This document shows, piece after piece, positions 49,747-58,250 of a DNA stretch of 64,000 nt (position 1 is its first letter; every line of letters begins with the position of its first letter). Source of the DNA: Streptomyces sp. QL37 (GTDB lineage Bacteria; Actinomycetota; Actinomycetes; Streptomycetales; Streptomycetaceae); NCBI RefSeq assembly GCF_002941025.1, contig NZ_PTJS01000001.1, positions 4,653,461 through 4,717,460 on the forward strand, given 5' to 3'. Under the pieces are notes generated by a model that worked only from the letters and a program-made list of their open reading frames with translations, searched no databases and had not been told where the DNA came from. The translations under genes were made by a program, and so were the position numbers.

Positions 49747-51513
49747 TCAGCCCGCCTCGAAGGACTTCTTCTCGATCAGCTTGCCGTCCTTGAAGCAGAA
49801 CCGGAAGACCGGATCGGCGGCCAGGCTGGACCCGATCTCCGTGGAGAGCAGGGTGAGGCACTTCGCACCGTCGGGCTCCGGCGGTGCGCCCTCACCCGGG
49901 CCGGTGTTCATGAACGAGTCACCACGGGGCAGCGCGTCGCGGACGGAATCCTCGGACTGACCGACCGTCACCGCGTCGTACTGCTCGGGCTCGATCATCG
50001 CCTTGTCCGCCTCCCGTACGAGGAAGACCCCTGCCACGACCACCGCGATCACGAGCACGACGACGACCAGAGCCGCCACCCCGCACCCGATGGCTATTCC
50101 GTTGCCCCTCTTGGTCCTGTTCACTGCCTTGGCCAACTCCTTCGGGAGACCGTTCCAGTCGATGACCGGATCACTCTCACCCGCAGGGCCCGCCGGGTTC
50201 TGCGCCCGAAAGTCGTCCGGCGGAGCGACGAACGTCTTCCTCGTGTCACCGGGCGACGTGTACGGCAGCACGCCGGCCAGCCGGAACCCGCCGTCGGCCG
50301 TGGGACCCGCGTGCACCATGCCGCCGACGAGCCTGGCCCGCTCCTCCAGCCCCGTCAGCCCCTGGCCCCCGCTCGCCACACCGCCACGCGCCGGTTCCGC
50401 CACCGGACCGTTGGCGACCTCCACGACCAGCGAATCCGGCTCGTACCGCAGGCCGATGGTGATCGGGGCACCCGGAGCGTGCTTGTGGGCGTTGGTCAGA
50501 CCCTCCTGGACCACGCGGTACGCCGCGTGGTCGGCGGTCGTCGCGAGCGGGCGAACCTCGCCCGAGCGCCGGATCTCCACGGCCGCGCCCGCCCTCCGGG
50601 ACGTCTCGGCCAGGCTGTCGATGCCCCCCACCCCACGAGCCGGCGCCCCGGGGTCCTCGCCCCGGGCACTGGCCCCGGCGGGCGGGGTGTCCGCGCCGTC
50701 CCGCAGCACGCCCACCACGTCGCGCAGTTCGTGCATCGCGGCCACCGACGCCTCACGCAGCACCCCGACCGCCTCGCGCTGCTGCCCGGTCAGCTCGCGG
50801 TCCACCTCCAGCGCGCCGGTGTGCACCGCGATCAGCGCGAGCTGGTGGCCGAGGCTGTCGTGCATGTCCTGCGCGATGCGCTGACGCTCCAGCATCCTGG
50901 CCTGACCGACGAGCATCGCCCGCTCGCGCAGGAGCTGGGCGTTGTACTCGTGGAGGGTGTCGGTCAGCGTCCGGCGCTGCGACCAGTAGCGTCCCGCGAG
51001 ACCCGGGACGATGATCGCGACCAGGATGAACATCCCGGCCACGGCCAGCAGCGACCACGAGGCGTGCGACTCCCACGCGGCGGTCAGGCCGAGGGCGAGA
51101 CCGTAAGCAAGCGCGAAGACGGCGCACGCCCTGCCGAGGCCGTCGATCCGTCGCCCGGCCGACCAGGCGACGACGAGGAGCAGGGGCGCGAAACCGAAGA
51201 ACGGAGCGGAACCGGCGGCGGCGGCCAGCAACACGGCTGCGGGCAGCCCCCGACGCAGGAGCGACAACAGCCCGGCCAGCACGCCGACTCCGACGGACTG
51301 CGCCATGCCTTCGTCGTCCAGCAGCCCGGCGCCCACCCCCAACAGCGCGAGTACCAGGCTCAGGAAGACCTCCCCCACGACGCGCTGGGCAGGCCACATC
51401 CCGGGCGCGAGGAGGGCCCGCCCCGGCACGGCCGACCAGGACGCGGGCCACGTCCTCACCGCCGATGCCAGGGGGGAGGGGCTTGCGGGGGTCACGGAAT
51501 CCACACGAGTCAC
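49747..51513 (-). CDS. Sensor histidine kinase with an extra C-terminal membrane tail
   Basis: About 588 residues from GTG 51513. Four or five membrane helices (about 25-165) lead to a HisKA_3 dimerisation domain (R-I-A-Q-D-M-H-D-S-L-G-H-Q) and an HATPase with G-Q-G-L-T-G-L-E-E-R. After the kinase there is a Pro-rich stretch, another membrane helix (A-A-L-V-V-V-V-L-V-I-A-V-V, about 475-495) and an outer domain of about 90 residues with two cysteines. That tail is unusual for this family and may sense a ligand. The start is uncertain (GTG 51504 is possible). No clear promoter is visible in the 390-bp gap to 51904. Confidence 0.85.
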   Translation of the reverse strand: MTRVDSVTPASPSPLASAVRTWPASWSAVPGRALLAPGMWPAQRVVGEVFLSLVLALLGVGAGLLDDEGMAQSVGVGVLAGLLSLLRRGLPAAVLLAAAAGSAPFFGFAPLLLVVAWSAGRRIDGLGRACAVFALAYGLALGLTAAWESHASWSLLAVAGMFILVAIIVPGLAGRYWSQRRTLTDTLHEYNAQLLRERAMLVGQARMLERQRIAQDMHDSLGHQLALIAVHTGALEVDRELTGQQREAVGVLREASVAAMHELRDVVGVLRDGADTPPAGASARGEDPGAPARGVGGIDSLAETSRRAGAAVEIRRSGEVRPLATTADHAAYRVVQEGLTNAHKHAPGAPITIGLRYEPDSLVVEVANGPVAEPARGGVASGGQGLTGLEERARLVGGMVHAGPTADGGFRLAGVLPYTSPGDTRKTFVAPPDDFRAQNPAGPAGESDPVIDWNGLPKELAKAVNRTKRGNGIAIGCGVAALVVVVLVIAVVVAGVFLVREADKAMIEPEQYDAVTVGQSEDSVRDALPRGDSFMNTGPGEGAPPEPDGAKCLTLLSTEIGSSLAADPVFRFCFKDGKLIEKKSFEAG

Positions 51514-51903
51514 GCGCCCAAAAGTAGAGGCCCCCGGCCCGGCACCGCTGTGTCCATTGGTCGCGACGCAGGACGACGAAAGTCGTTCCTTCGTCGGCGT
51601 AATGCCTTCTTCAAGGATTGGTCCGGGGCCTGTAACAGGACTTGTCGATCTTTGTGGCAGTCGTTGCATGTGTGATCAGATGACAAATGCCCGGGGAATC
51701 CCCGGCACGTACCAGTGCTCCGCCCGGTCTGAATCCTCGACCGTTCCGGAGTGCGAGGCGTATCAGCTGCGTCGCCCCTCCGTCCCCGTATCGACGCGGG
51801 CCGGGGCGGTAGGGCGGAAACGCGTGATGTCCCCGCGTCCGTCCCCCCACCAGCGGTCGTGCGCCCTTCGGCGCGCGTGCCCTCAGGCGAAAGAGAGCGA
51901 ACA

Positions 51904-52143
51904 ATGCGCAAGACCCTCATCAAGGCCGCAGTTGTCGGTGCGAGCGTCCTGGCCCTCACCGGCATCACCGCCGGTGCCGCTCAGGCGTCGGTGCAGGGCC
52001 CGGACATCAAGGGCACCGGCAGCTTCCAGGACTGCATGAACTGGGGCCAGGCACTCAAGAGCAGCGGCAAGGTCGAGGACTTCGCCTGCATGGTGGGTTC
52101 CGAGCCCAACACCTACGAGCTGACCCCGTTCTACGCCGGCTGA
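51904..52143 (+). CDS. Small secreted protein
   Basis: A 79-residue precursor: K-T-L-I-K-A-A-V-V-G-A-S-V-L-A-L signal peptide with an A-A-Q-A cleavage site near residue 27, then a mature chain of about 50 residues with two cysteines (D-C-M-N-W-G, F-A-C-M-V-G) that could form one disulfide. GAAAGAGAG precedes the ATG. It looks like small secreted Streptomyces proteins of unknown role; no family is recognised with certainty. Confidence 0.8.
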   Translation: MRKTLIKAAVVGASVLALTGITAGAAQASVQGPDIKGTGSFQDCMNWGQALKSSGKVEDFACMVGSEPNTYELTPFYAG

Positions 52144-52173
52144 TCACCTTCGACTGACCGGCCTTTCGCGGCC

Positions 52174-52200
52174 TCCCCGGCGGAGCGCGCCCGCCGGGGA
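52174..52200. terminator. Hairpin terminator after the small secreted protein gene
   Basis: TCCCCGGCGG pairs with CCGCCGGGGA across a 7-nt loop in the convergent gap before the DUF397 gene. Confidence 0.7.
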
Positions 52201-52228
52201 AGCCGTCGGCAGGTCATGAGCGGACCGC

Positions 52229-52495
52229 TCAGCCGCGCTTCAGGTCGGCGACGAAGGCGGACCACGCGGGGGCCCGGAACACGAGGGCCGGTCCGTCGGT
52301 GACCTTGGAGTCCCGGACGGGGACGACGTGAGGGAGACCGTCGGCGACCTCCAGGCAGTTGCCGCCGTCGCCGCCGCTGTACGTGGACTTGCGCCAGGTG
52401 GCTACCTCCAGGCAGTCGCCGCCACTCGCGCCGCTGTATGAGGACTTGTGCCAGGACGCCGTGGACAGGTCGTAGTCAGAGCTGCTGAGCTTCAT
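52229..52495 (-). CDS. Double DUF397 protein
   Basis: An 88-residue protein with two DUF397 motifs in tandem (W-H-K-S-S-Y-S-G ... G-D-C-L-E-V-A, then W-R-K-S-T-Y-S-G ... G-N-C-L-E-V-A) and the usual V-P-V-R-D-S-K end. DUF397 proteins pair with XRE/DUF5753 regulators across Streptomyces and are thought to act as their partners. Its 5' end overlaps the regulator's 3' end by 20 bp. Confidence 0.9.
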   Translation of the reverse strand: MKLSSSDYDLSTASWHKSSYSGASGGDCLEVATWRKSTYSGGDGGNCLEVADGLPHVVPVRDSKVTDGPALVFRAPAWSAFVADLKRG

Positions 52496-53318
52496 GGTCG
52501 TAATCCTCCGCCACCGAGTCGATCAGGGCCAGGGACGCTTCCGGTGACAAGGCGCTGGCCACGACAAGATCGTAGGTCAGTTCGTACCGGCTGACGGTCG
52601 CCGGATCGTCCCGCAACTGCCCTGTGTCCAGGCCCTGTAGGTAGGCGAGCGGGGGAGCGCCGGAGAAGGACATCAGCTTCAAAGGCCCTTCGAGAGCCAT
52701 GTGCGCCCCGGCGGAGAACGGCAGAACCTGCACGATCACACGATGCCCCCGAGCGAGGGCGGCGATGTGCCTGAGTGCAGCGGCCATCACGGCTTGGCCC
52801 CCCGACTCGCGGCGCAGTACCGCCTCGTCGAGAACCACCCAAACCAGGGGCGTTGTTGGATCGGTCAGCAATTGCGCCCGCTCAAGGCGGGCTGCCACCA
52901 GTTCATCGATGGCGCCCTCGGTCGCGGTCGGCAGACCTGCCCGGAACACAGCGCGCGCGTATGCCTCGGTCTGCAACAGCCCCGGGATCAGGAGGGGCGC
53001 GTACTCCTTGATGGTGACCGCCTCCCGCTCCGCCTCCGCCGCCTCCGCGAAGTGGTCCGGGTACTTGGACTTCTTCAGGGCCGCGCAGTTCCGTACGAAG
53101 AACCCGCCCGCGCCCAGCACCTCGTCCAGCTTCTGGGCCTGGTCCTCCTGCATGCGCCGCGTGCCGGCCTCCAACTGTCCGATGAAGGAGCCGCTGACGA
53201 ACAGCGGCGCCCCCAGGTCGTCCTGCGAGAGGCCCACCGCCTCCCTGCGGTGGCGGAGTTCGGCGCCGAGGAGCGCGCGGGGTGAGGAGGAGGGGTCGAG
53301 CTTCTTGGGTCCGGGCAA
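52476..53318 (-). CDS. XRE-family regulator with DUF5753 domain
   Basis: An N-terminal Cro/C1 HTH (L-G-A-E-L-R-H-R-R-E-A-V-G-L-S-Q-D-D-L) and a C-terminal DUF5753 domain (Y-A-P-L-L-I-P-G-L-L-Q-T-E-A-Y-A). The start used here is TTG 53318 with GGGAG about 7 nt upstream; GTG 53336 is an alternative. It forms the usual XRE-DUF397 pair with the overlapping downstream gene and is divergent from two small genes at 53434. Confidence 0.85.
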   Translation of the reverse strand: MPGPKKLDPSSSPRALLGAELRHRREAVGLSQDDLGAPLFVSGSFIGQLEAGTRRMQEDQAQKLDEVLGAGGFFVRNCAALKKSKYPDHFAEAAEAEREAVTIKEYAPLLIPGLLQTEAYARAVFRAGLPTATEGAIDELVAARLERAQLLTDPTTPLVWVVLDEAVLRRESGGQAVMAAALRHIAALARGHRVIVQVLPFSAGAHMALEGPLKLMSFSGAPPLAYLQGLDTGQLRDDPATVSRYELTYDLVVASALSPEASLALIDSVAEDYDHEAQQL

Positions 53319-53433
53319 GGCGACTCCCTGTGACACATCTGCCGGTGTTGGAACTGCGCCTCTTCCACGGTAGCGATGAATTGGACACGCTGTGTAGGCA
53401 TAGCCACTACTCAGCGTGGAAATGGGGAAGATC

Positions 53434-53676
53434 ATGATGACGGCTACGGAACGGCGCAAAGAAGCAGCGGGCAGAGTGCGGGCGGCGGAGGACGCGGTGG
53501 CGCGGCTGCGGGCCGGGCTCGCGGGGGTCGGCGTGAAGCTGCCCTCGCTGCGGATCGACCCGGTCTCGTGTGCGGGGGACGAGCCGACCCCGCTCGTCGA
53601 CCTCGGCCGGTGCTCGCTGGAGACGGCCATGCGGCTGAGTGTGCAGCTGGAAGCGGCGGCGGATCATGACAGTTGA
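53434..53676 (+). CDS. Small hypothetical protein, DUF397-module neighbour
   Basis: An 80-residue hydrophilic protein from ATG 53434 (GGGGAAG upstream). It is rich in Ala/Arg, largely helical, with a central L-P-S-L-R-I-D-P-V and a final E-T-A-M-R-L-S-V-Q-L-E-A-A. No known domain is recognised. It overlaps the next gene by 11 bp, so the two are co-translated. It is divergent from the XRE regulator and may be controlled by it. Confidence 0.65.
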   Translation: MMTATERRKEAAGRVRAAEDAVARLRAGLAGVGVKLPSLRIDPVSCAGDEPTPLVDLGRCSLETAMRLSVQLEAAADHDS

Positions 53677-53899
53677 AGGACTGGAGCCGTGTACGCCGGA
53701 GCCCGGGACGTTCGCGGTGGACGGCCGGGACGGCCGGGTGGGCAGGGTGATGGGCCGCGTCGGCCCGTACGTACAACTGCGTCCGCCGGGCGGCGGCGCG
53801 GAGTGGGACTGCCCGCCGGACGCCGTCCGTCCGGCCTCGCCGGGGCTCGTGCTCCGGGCCCGGGTGCGGGAGATCAACCGGGAGGGGCGGCTGCCGTGA
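53666..53899 (+). CDS. Small hypothetical protein
   Basis: A 77-residue protein starting inside the previous gene at ATG 53666. It has a beta-rich look: G-T-F-A-V-D-G-R-D-G-R-V-G-R-V, V-Q-L-R-P-P-G-G-G-A-E-W-D, ending L-R-A-R-V-R-E-I-N. It resembles small Streptomyces proteins encoded with XRE/DUF397 pairs; function unknown. Confidence 0.65.
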   Translation: MTVEGLEPCTPEPGTFAVDGRDGRVGRVMGRVGPYVQLRPPGGGAEWDCPPDAVRPASPGLVLRARVREINREGRLP

Positions 53900-53915
53900 G
53901 GCCGCCCCGGGGGCG

Positions 53916-54905
53916 TCATGTCCGGGCCGCCGCCTGCCGCTCCCGGGCCTGGACGAGCCGCCGCTGGAGCACGGCGAGGGCGGCGTGGGCAGGCGGCAGG
54001 GCCAGGGTGCCGGTGAGCAGCAGGGCGACGGCGATCGGGACGAGGAGCCCGACGACGTACGCGGCGTAGGTGTTGTCCGGGCCCCACTCCAGGAAGACGT
54101 GGACGGTGCCGGGGCGCAGGGGCCGTGCGGCGAGGTGGAGCAGGACGTACATGCCGACGGTGAGCCCGCCCAGGGGAAGCGCGAAGGCCACGGTCCGGAA
54201 CCACGCGGAGGCCCGGCCCCACACGAGCGACCAGGAGCGGCGCAGCGAGGCCCGGGGCCCGAGGCCCTCCGTCGCGGCGGTGGCCGGGGCCAGGGTCCAG
54301 CCGAGCCGGAGCACCAGCGCGGTCGCCATGCCCAGCAGGGGCGGGCCGTAGCGCAGCACCTCGAACAGGTTGGGGTACTCCCATTTCGGGACGAGCGCGG
54401 TGTACTCCCTGAACGTGGTGGTGGTGAAGTACTCCTCCACCAGGATTCCGAGCACCACCGGAGCCCACACGAGCACTCCGCGCAGCACGTAGACGCCCAG
54501 GACCGCGCGGAAGCGGCCGCGTCCCTCGCCGGTCGCACGGGCGGCGGCGGTCTGGATGGCGGCGCACCCGAGGTGCAGCAGGAGGATCAGGAACGGCAGG
54601 CAGGCGAGGAGGGTGAGCCACATGCCGTTCACCAGGCTGCCGTCGGGGGCGTAGGAGTCCTCGTCGAGGTGGGCCCGGATCGAGGCCAGGCGTATCTCGG
54701 TGAACGTGGGCCACATGACGAGGAACGCCACGACCGTCACCGCCAGGCCCCCGAGGGCGGCCAGCCCGGTCACACGCGCCGTCACTCCGAACAGCGGGCC
54801 CCCGTCACGGCGCAGGGCGCCGAAGGCTGTGCGGACGATGCCGTGCCGTGGCCCGTGTCCGCCCTCCGCCTGCGGTTCTTCGGGCGTGGTGGGACCCTTC
54901 GTCAC
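53916..54905 (-). CDS. Polytopic membrane protein
   Basis: A 329-residue protein with a hydrophilic N-terminus and about six hydrophobic helices (for example L-A-A-L-G-G-L-A-V-T-V-V-A-F-L, L-L-A-C-L-P-F-L-I-L-L, V-V-G-L-L-V-P-I-A-V-A-L-L). No transporter or enzyme motif is evident. GTG 54905 is chosen because the hydrophobic core follows soon after; the frame stays open to 55028. Convergent with the small-gene pair. Confidence 0.7.
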   Translation of the reverse strand: MTKGPTTPEEPQAEGGHGPRHGIVRTAFGALRRDGGPLFGVTARVTGLAALGGLAVTVVAFLVMWPTFTEIRLASIRAHLDEDSYAPDGSLVNGMWLTLLACLPFLILLLHLGCAAIQTAAARATGEGRGRFRAVLGVYVLRGVLVWAPVVLGILVEEYFTTTTFREYTALVPKWEYPNLFEVLRYGPPLLGMATALVLRLGWTLAPATAATEGLGPRASLRRSWSLVWGRASAWFRTVAFALPLGGLTVGMYVLLHLAARPLRPGTVHVFLEWGPDNTYAAYVVGLLVPIAVALLLTGTLALPPAHAALAVLQRRLVQARERQAAART

Positions 54906-55163
54906 GCTTTCCGCCTTTCGCCGTCCGGATGCGCGCTGCTCGGTGATCAGCGTCTGCACACTGAGATGCGGGTGAACGGCCGCCCGGTTCTCCGGCCGGG
55001 ACGGAGATGACAGCTCGTGGAAGGGCATCGCCGCGACGCGGGGACACCTGCGGCGAGGTCGGTGCGGGCCTCACACGATCGTGGGACGCTGGAGGAAGCG
55101 GCGGGCTGCCGCAGGAACGTCGATCTACGCTTCCGGATCAGGCCACAGGAGAAAGGACCCGCG

Positions 55164-55769
55164 ATGACCGCTGCGATGGTCGAAAGCGATCAGGGCTCCG
55201 AAGGTCGCCCGTGGGAGTACCTGCTGCGGACATGGCAGGAACTGGACGTGCCCGAGGGGTGGCGCGCCGAGATCGACGAAGGGCAGATCGTCTTGGTACC
55301 GCCGCCTCACGCGCACCACAACGGCATCGCCGCGAGGGTGCAACGTCAGCTCTACGCGAACCTCCCTGAGGAACTGGAGATTTACCAGACGCTCGGTGTG
55401 CACGTCGCGCCTCTCGACAAGCTGTACGTCCCGGACCTCATCGTGATGCCGACCGAGCTGATCGCATCCGCCGACCCGGAGACCAGCGACCCGATGGACG
55501 CTTCGGAGGCGCTGCTGATCGTCGAGATCACGTCCAAGGGGAACGCTCGGGAGGACAGGACGAAGAAGTACCGTGCCTATGCGCGGGCAGGCGTCCCCAT
55601 CTACCTGCTGATCGACCGCTTCGACACGCGAGGTGCGATGGCCACGCTGTTCACCGAGCCGAACGAGGACGGAACGTACAAGCGTTCCGACGCCGTGCCC
55701 TTCGGGAAGCCGCTCCCGCTGCCCGAACCCTTCGCAGTCACCCTGCTCACGGGGGACTTTCCGGGCTGA
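55164..55769 (+). CDS. Uma2 family (PD-(D/E)XK-like) endonuclease
   Basis: A 201-residue Uma2 protein: E-I-D-E-G-Q-I-V-L-V-P-P-P, V-P-D-L-I-V-M-P (catalytic Asp), L-L-I-V-E-I-T-S-K (Glu and Lys), then R-K-Y-R-A-Y-A-R-A-G-V-P-I-Y-like segment. These are expanded in Streptomyces with unknown targets. CAGGAGAAAGGA precedes the ATG. It stands alone. Confidence 0.88.
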   Translation: MTAAMVESDQGSEGRPWEYLLRTWQELDVPEGWRAEIDEGQIVLVPPPHAHHNGIAARVQRQLYANLPEELEIYQTLGVHVAPLDKLYVPDLIVMPTELIASADPETSDPMDASEALLIVEITSKGNAREDRTKKYRAYARAGVPIYLLIDRFDTRGAMATLFTEPNEDGTYKRSDAVPFGKPLPLPEPFAVTLLTGDFPG

Positions 55770-55782
55770 ACAACAGCAAGGC

Positions 55783-55803
55783 CGGCTCCGTGACGGGAGC
55801 CGA
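55783..55803. terminator. Short hairpin after the Uma2 gene
   Basis: CGGCTCC-GTGAC-GGGAGCCG folds into a short stem between the convergent Uma2 and PRC-barrel genes. Confidence 0.45.
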
Positions 55804-55838
55804 CCCTGCCTCTGATCATGGTGCGCTGTGCGCCGAGG

Positions 55839-56192
55839 TCACATGATGCGGTAGCTGTCGTAGTAGCCGCCGACCTGTGCGTGGTAACCCGGGTCGTTCG
55901 TGTGGTTGTGCTTGTCGAACACCGGGGAGTCCTTTATCTGGTCCCTGGTGAGGTCGACGAATATCGTCTTGTGCTCCGTGTCGATCCCCTTGACCGTGCC
56001 CGCCGGAAGCAGCACGGTCCTGCCGAAGATCCAGACGCCGGTGTCGACGACCAGGTAGGCCGAGCCCACCTCGTCGGAGTGCTTGTCGACCTTGCCGATG
56101 CTTCCGTCCGTCGCCTCGACCGAGAATCCGGTCAGGTCGGCGCCCGCGGTGTGACCGCTCGTGGGCTGGTAGCCCCACAGGTTGTCGCTCAT
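55839..56192 (-). CDS. PRC-barrel domain protein
   Basis: A 117-residue protein: G-A-D-L-T-G-F-S-V-E-A-T-D-G-S-I-G-K-V-D and Y-L-V-V-D-T-G form the PRC-barrel, followed by a polar C-terminus. Such proteins are often stress or sporulation associated in Streptomyces, but the partner is unknown. Upstream is the small membrane protein gene with its own terminator. Confidence 0.85.
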   Translation of the reverse strand: MSDNLWGYQPTSGHTAGADLTGFSVEATDGSIGKVDKHSDEVGSAYLVVDTGVWIFGRTVLLPAGTVKGIDTEHKTIFVDLTRDQIKDSPVFDKHNHTNDPGYHAQVGGYYDSYRIM

Positions 56193-56321
56193 TTACGGCT
56201 CCTTCCTCGACGGTTTCATTCGGTACGGCGAATCCCATCGTGTGAGGACGAGTGCCGCTCACTATTTCGGCTGCCCGCACTTTTCCGGTCCACACCCTGT
56301 GAATTGGATGGGCGTAGAAAA

Positions 56322-56363
56322 ACGCGGGTGGCGCGGGACCCGAAGGTCCCGCGCCACCCGCGT
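56322..56363 (-). terminator. Intrinsic terminator of the small membrane protein gene
   Basis: A perfect 19-bp stem with a CGAA loop. On the minus strand it is followed by a T-tract (TTTTTCTAC), a rare classical terminator form for this genome. Confidence 0.88.
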
Positions 56364-56382
56364 CACTGCTGGTCGGGGCGGT

Positions 56383-56553
56383 CTACCAGCGATACCACCG
56401 GCCCCGCTTGCCACCGCTGGCCGCCGGGCGGACGAAGAATCCGATCAGCCAGACAACGAGTACGATCACCGCGATCCACCACAGTGCCTTGAGTGCGAAA
56501 CCGGCACCGAAAAGGATCAGAGCGAGCAGAAGAACGAGAAGCAGGGGAACCAT
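56383..56553 (-). CDS. Small hydrophobic membrane protein (56 residues)
   Basis: M-V-P-L-L-L-V-L-L-L-A-L-I-L-F starts a membrane helix, a second follows (W-W-I-A-V-I-V-L-V-V-W-L-I), then a basic, Trp-containing tail (K-R-G-R-W-Y-R-W). GGAGG lies 9 nt before the ATG and a strong terminator follows the TAG. Similar short two-helix proteins occur widely in Streptomyces; role unknown, possibly envelope stress. Confidence 0.8.
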   Translation of the reverse strand: MVPLLLVLLLALILFGAGFALKALWWIAVIVLVVWLIGFFVRPAASGGKRGRWYRW

Positions 56554-56697
56554 TGTTATCAACCTCCGACCCCCTAGTGCCCGAAAGAATTTCCCTTACA
56601 CACCGGCCCACCACACTTGGTGGATCGTTGGGAGATCGGGGACGGGAGGGTGGTTGATATGTGCTGGTTTGGTGGACCGTAACTTCCCGATGACGGG

Positions 56698-58215
56698 TCA
56701 GACGCCCGCCGGTTCCTTCGCCGGGGTGCCGCCGGGGGGCGCCGCCGGGCCGGTGGCCGCGACCGTCGACGCGGCCGGTTCCTGGGAGACGTTGAACTCC
56801 TCCAGCAGCGCCTTGCTGAAGCCGAAGAAGTACGTCGCCACGAAGCCCGCGACGTAGCCGACGAGCAGACCGCCCGCGTAGATCGCGATCGTGGAGCCGA
56901 GGCCGTGGTTGCCGTCGAGCAGCGGGAACAGGGCCCAGCCGGACGGGCCGATGGCCGTCGAGCCGACCGAGTCGCCGAGCTGGTTGAACAGGCCCACGAA
57001 GCCGCCGCCGAACGCGCCGCCCACACAGGCCGTGATGAAGGGGCGGCCCAGGGGGAGCGAGACGCCGTAGATCAGGGGCTCGCCGACGCCCAGGAGGCCT
57101 GCGGGCATGGCGGACCTGATGGTCTTGCGGATCGACTCGTTGCGCGGGAGGCGGAGGTAGACCGCTGCCGCCGCGCCGACCTGGCCGGCTCCGGCCATCG
57201 CGAGGATCGGGAGCAGGACCGTGAAGCCCTGCTGCTCGATCAGCGTCGTGTGGATCGGGATCAGGGCCTGGTGCAGGCCCAGCATCACCAGGGGGAGGAA
57301 GAAGCCGCCGAGCAGGAAGCCCGCGCCCGCGCCGCCCGTGGAGAGCAGCCAGTCGGCGAACGTGCCGATGGCGGAGGAGACCTCACCGGCCACGTACATC
57401 AGGCCGAAGATCGTGACGAGGCCGGAGATCAGGACCGTCAGGGTCGGGGTGACCAGGACGTCCAGGGCTTCCGGCACCCAGCGGCGGCACCACTTCTCGA
57501 CGTACACCGCGAGGACCGCCGCGCCCAGGGCGCCGAGGACGCCGCCCTGGCCGGGGGAGAGGGTCTGGCCGAAGGCGTCGATGTTCGCGACGCCGGGGAA
57601 GACGATGATCGCCGCGACCGCACCGCCCAGGATCGGCGTACCGCCGAACTCCTTCGCCGTGTTGTAGCCGACGAAGACCGCGATCAGGGCCATGAAGCCG
57701 GAGGCCATCGCCGCCAGGGCGGGGGTGACCGAGGGCAGCCAGCCGAGGTTCACCAGGAGGCCGTTGAGGCCGGCGATGATGCCGCAGCCGATCAGGGCGG
57801 GGATCAGCGGGACGAAGATGTTCGCGATCTTGCGCAGGAACAGCTTGAACGGGGTGGAGTTCTTCGCCTTCTGCTGCGCCTTGAGGGAAGCGCCCTTGTC
57901 GGCGAGCTCCTCGGCCGTGCGGGCGGGGGCGGGCGCGGGGGTGCCGGACGCCCGGCCCTCCTCGACCAGCTGCTCGAACTCGGGGGTGACCCGGGCGACG
58001 GTGCCCGGGCCGAGGACGATCTGGTAGGTGTCGTCCTCGACCACGCCCATCACGGCGGGGACCGCCTTGAGGGCCTCGTCGTCCACGAGGGAACGGTCGT
58101 GCAGGCCCAGCCGGAGCCGGGTCATGCAGTGGGCGATCGAGCTGACGTTCGCGGCGCCACCGACAAGCGGCAGGATCGCGGCGGCAGTGGCGCGGTTCTT
58201 GTCTTCAGTAGCCAT
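56698..58215 (-). CDS. murP: PTS EIIBC permease, probably MurNAc-specific
   Basis: A 505-residue phosphotransferase permease. The N-terminal EIIB domain holds the phosphorylated Cys in I-A-H-C-M-T-R-L-R. A Pro/Ala linker leads to a ten-helix EIIC domain (L-I-P-A-L-I-G-C-G-I-I-A-G, G-V-G-E-P-L-I-Y-G-V substrate motif). No EIIA domain is fused, so it would borrow a separate EIIA. Downstream of murQ by 35 bp, which points to N-acetylmuramic acid uptake as its 6-phosphate. Confidence 0.88.
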   Translation of the reverse strand: MATEDKNRATAAAILPLVGGAANVSSIAHCMTRLRLGLHDRSLVDDEALKAVPAVMGVVEDDTYQIVLGPGTVARVTPEFEQLVEEGRASGTPAPAPARTAEELADKGASLKAQQKAKNSTPFKLFLRKIANIFVPLIPALIGCGIIAGLNGLLVNLGWLPSVTPALAAMASGFMALIAVFVGYNTAKEFGGTPILGGAVAAIIVFPGVANIDAFGQTLSPGQGGVLGALGAAVLAVYVEKWCRRWVPEALDVLVTPTLTVLISGLVTIFGLMYVAGEVSSAIGTFADWLLSTGGAGAGFLLGGFFLPLVMLGLHQALIPIHTTLIEQQGFTVLLPILAMAGAGQVGAAAAVYLRLPRNESIRKTIRSAMPAGLLGVGEPLIYGVSLPLGRPFITACVGGAFGGGFVGLFNQLGDSVGSTAIGPSGWALFPLLDGNHGLGSTIAIYAGGLLVGYVAGFVATYFFGFSKALLEEFNVSQEPAASTVAATGPAAPPGGTPAKEPAGV

Positions 58216-58250
58216 GGTGCGTGGTGCCTTGCTGTGCGGGGAGTGGTGCG

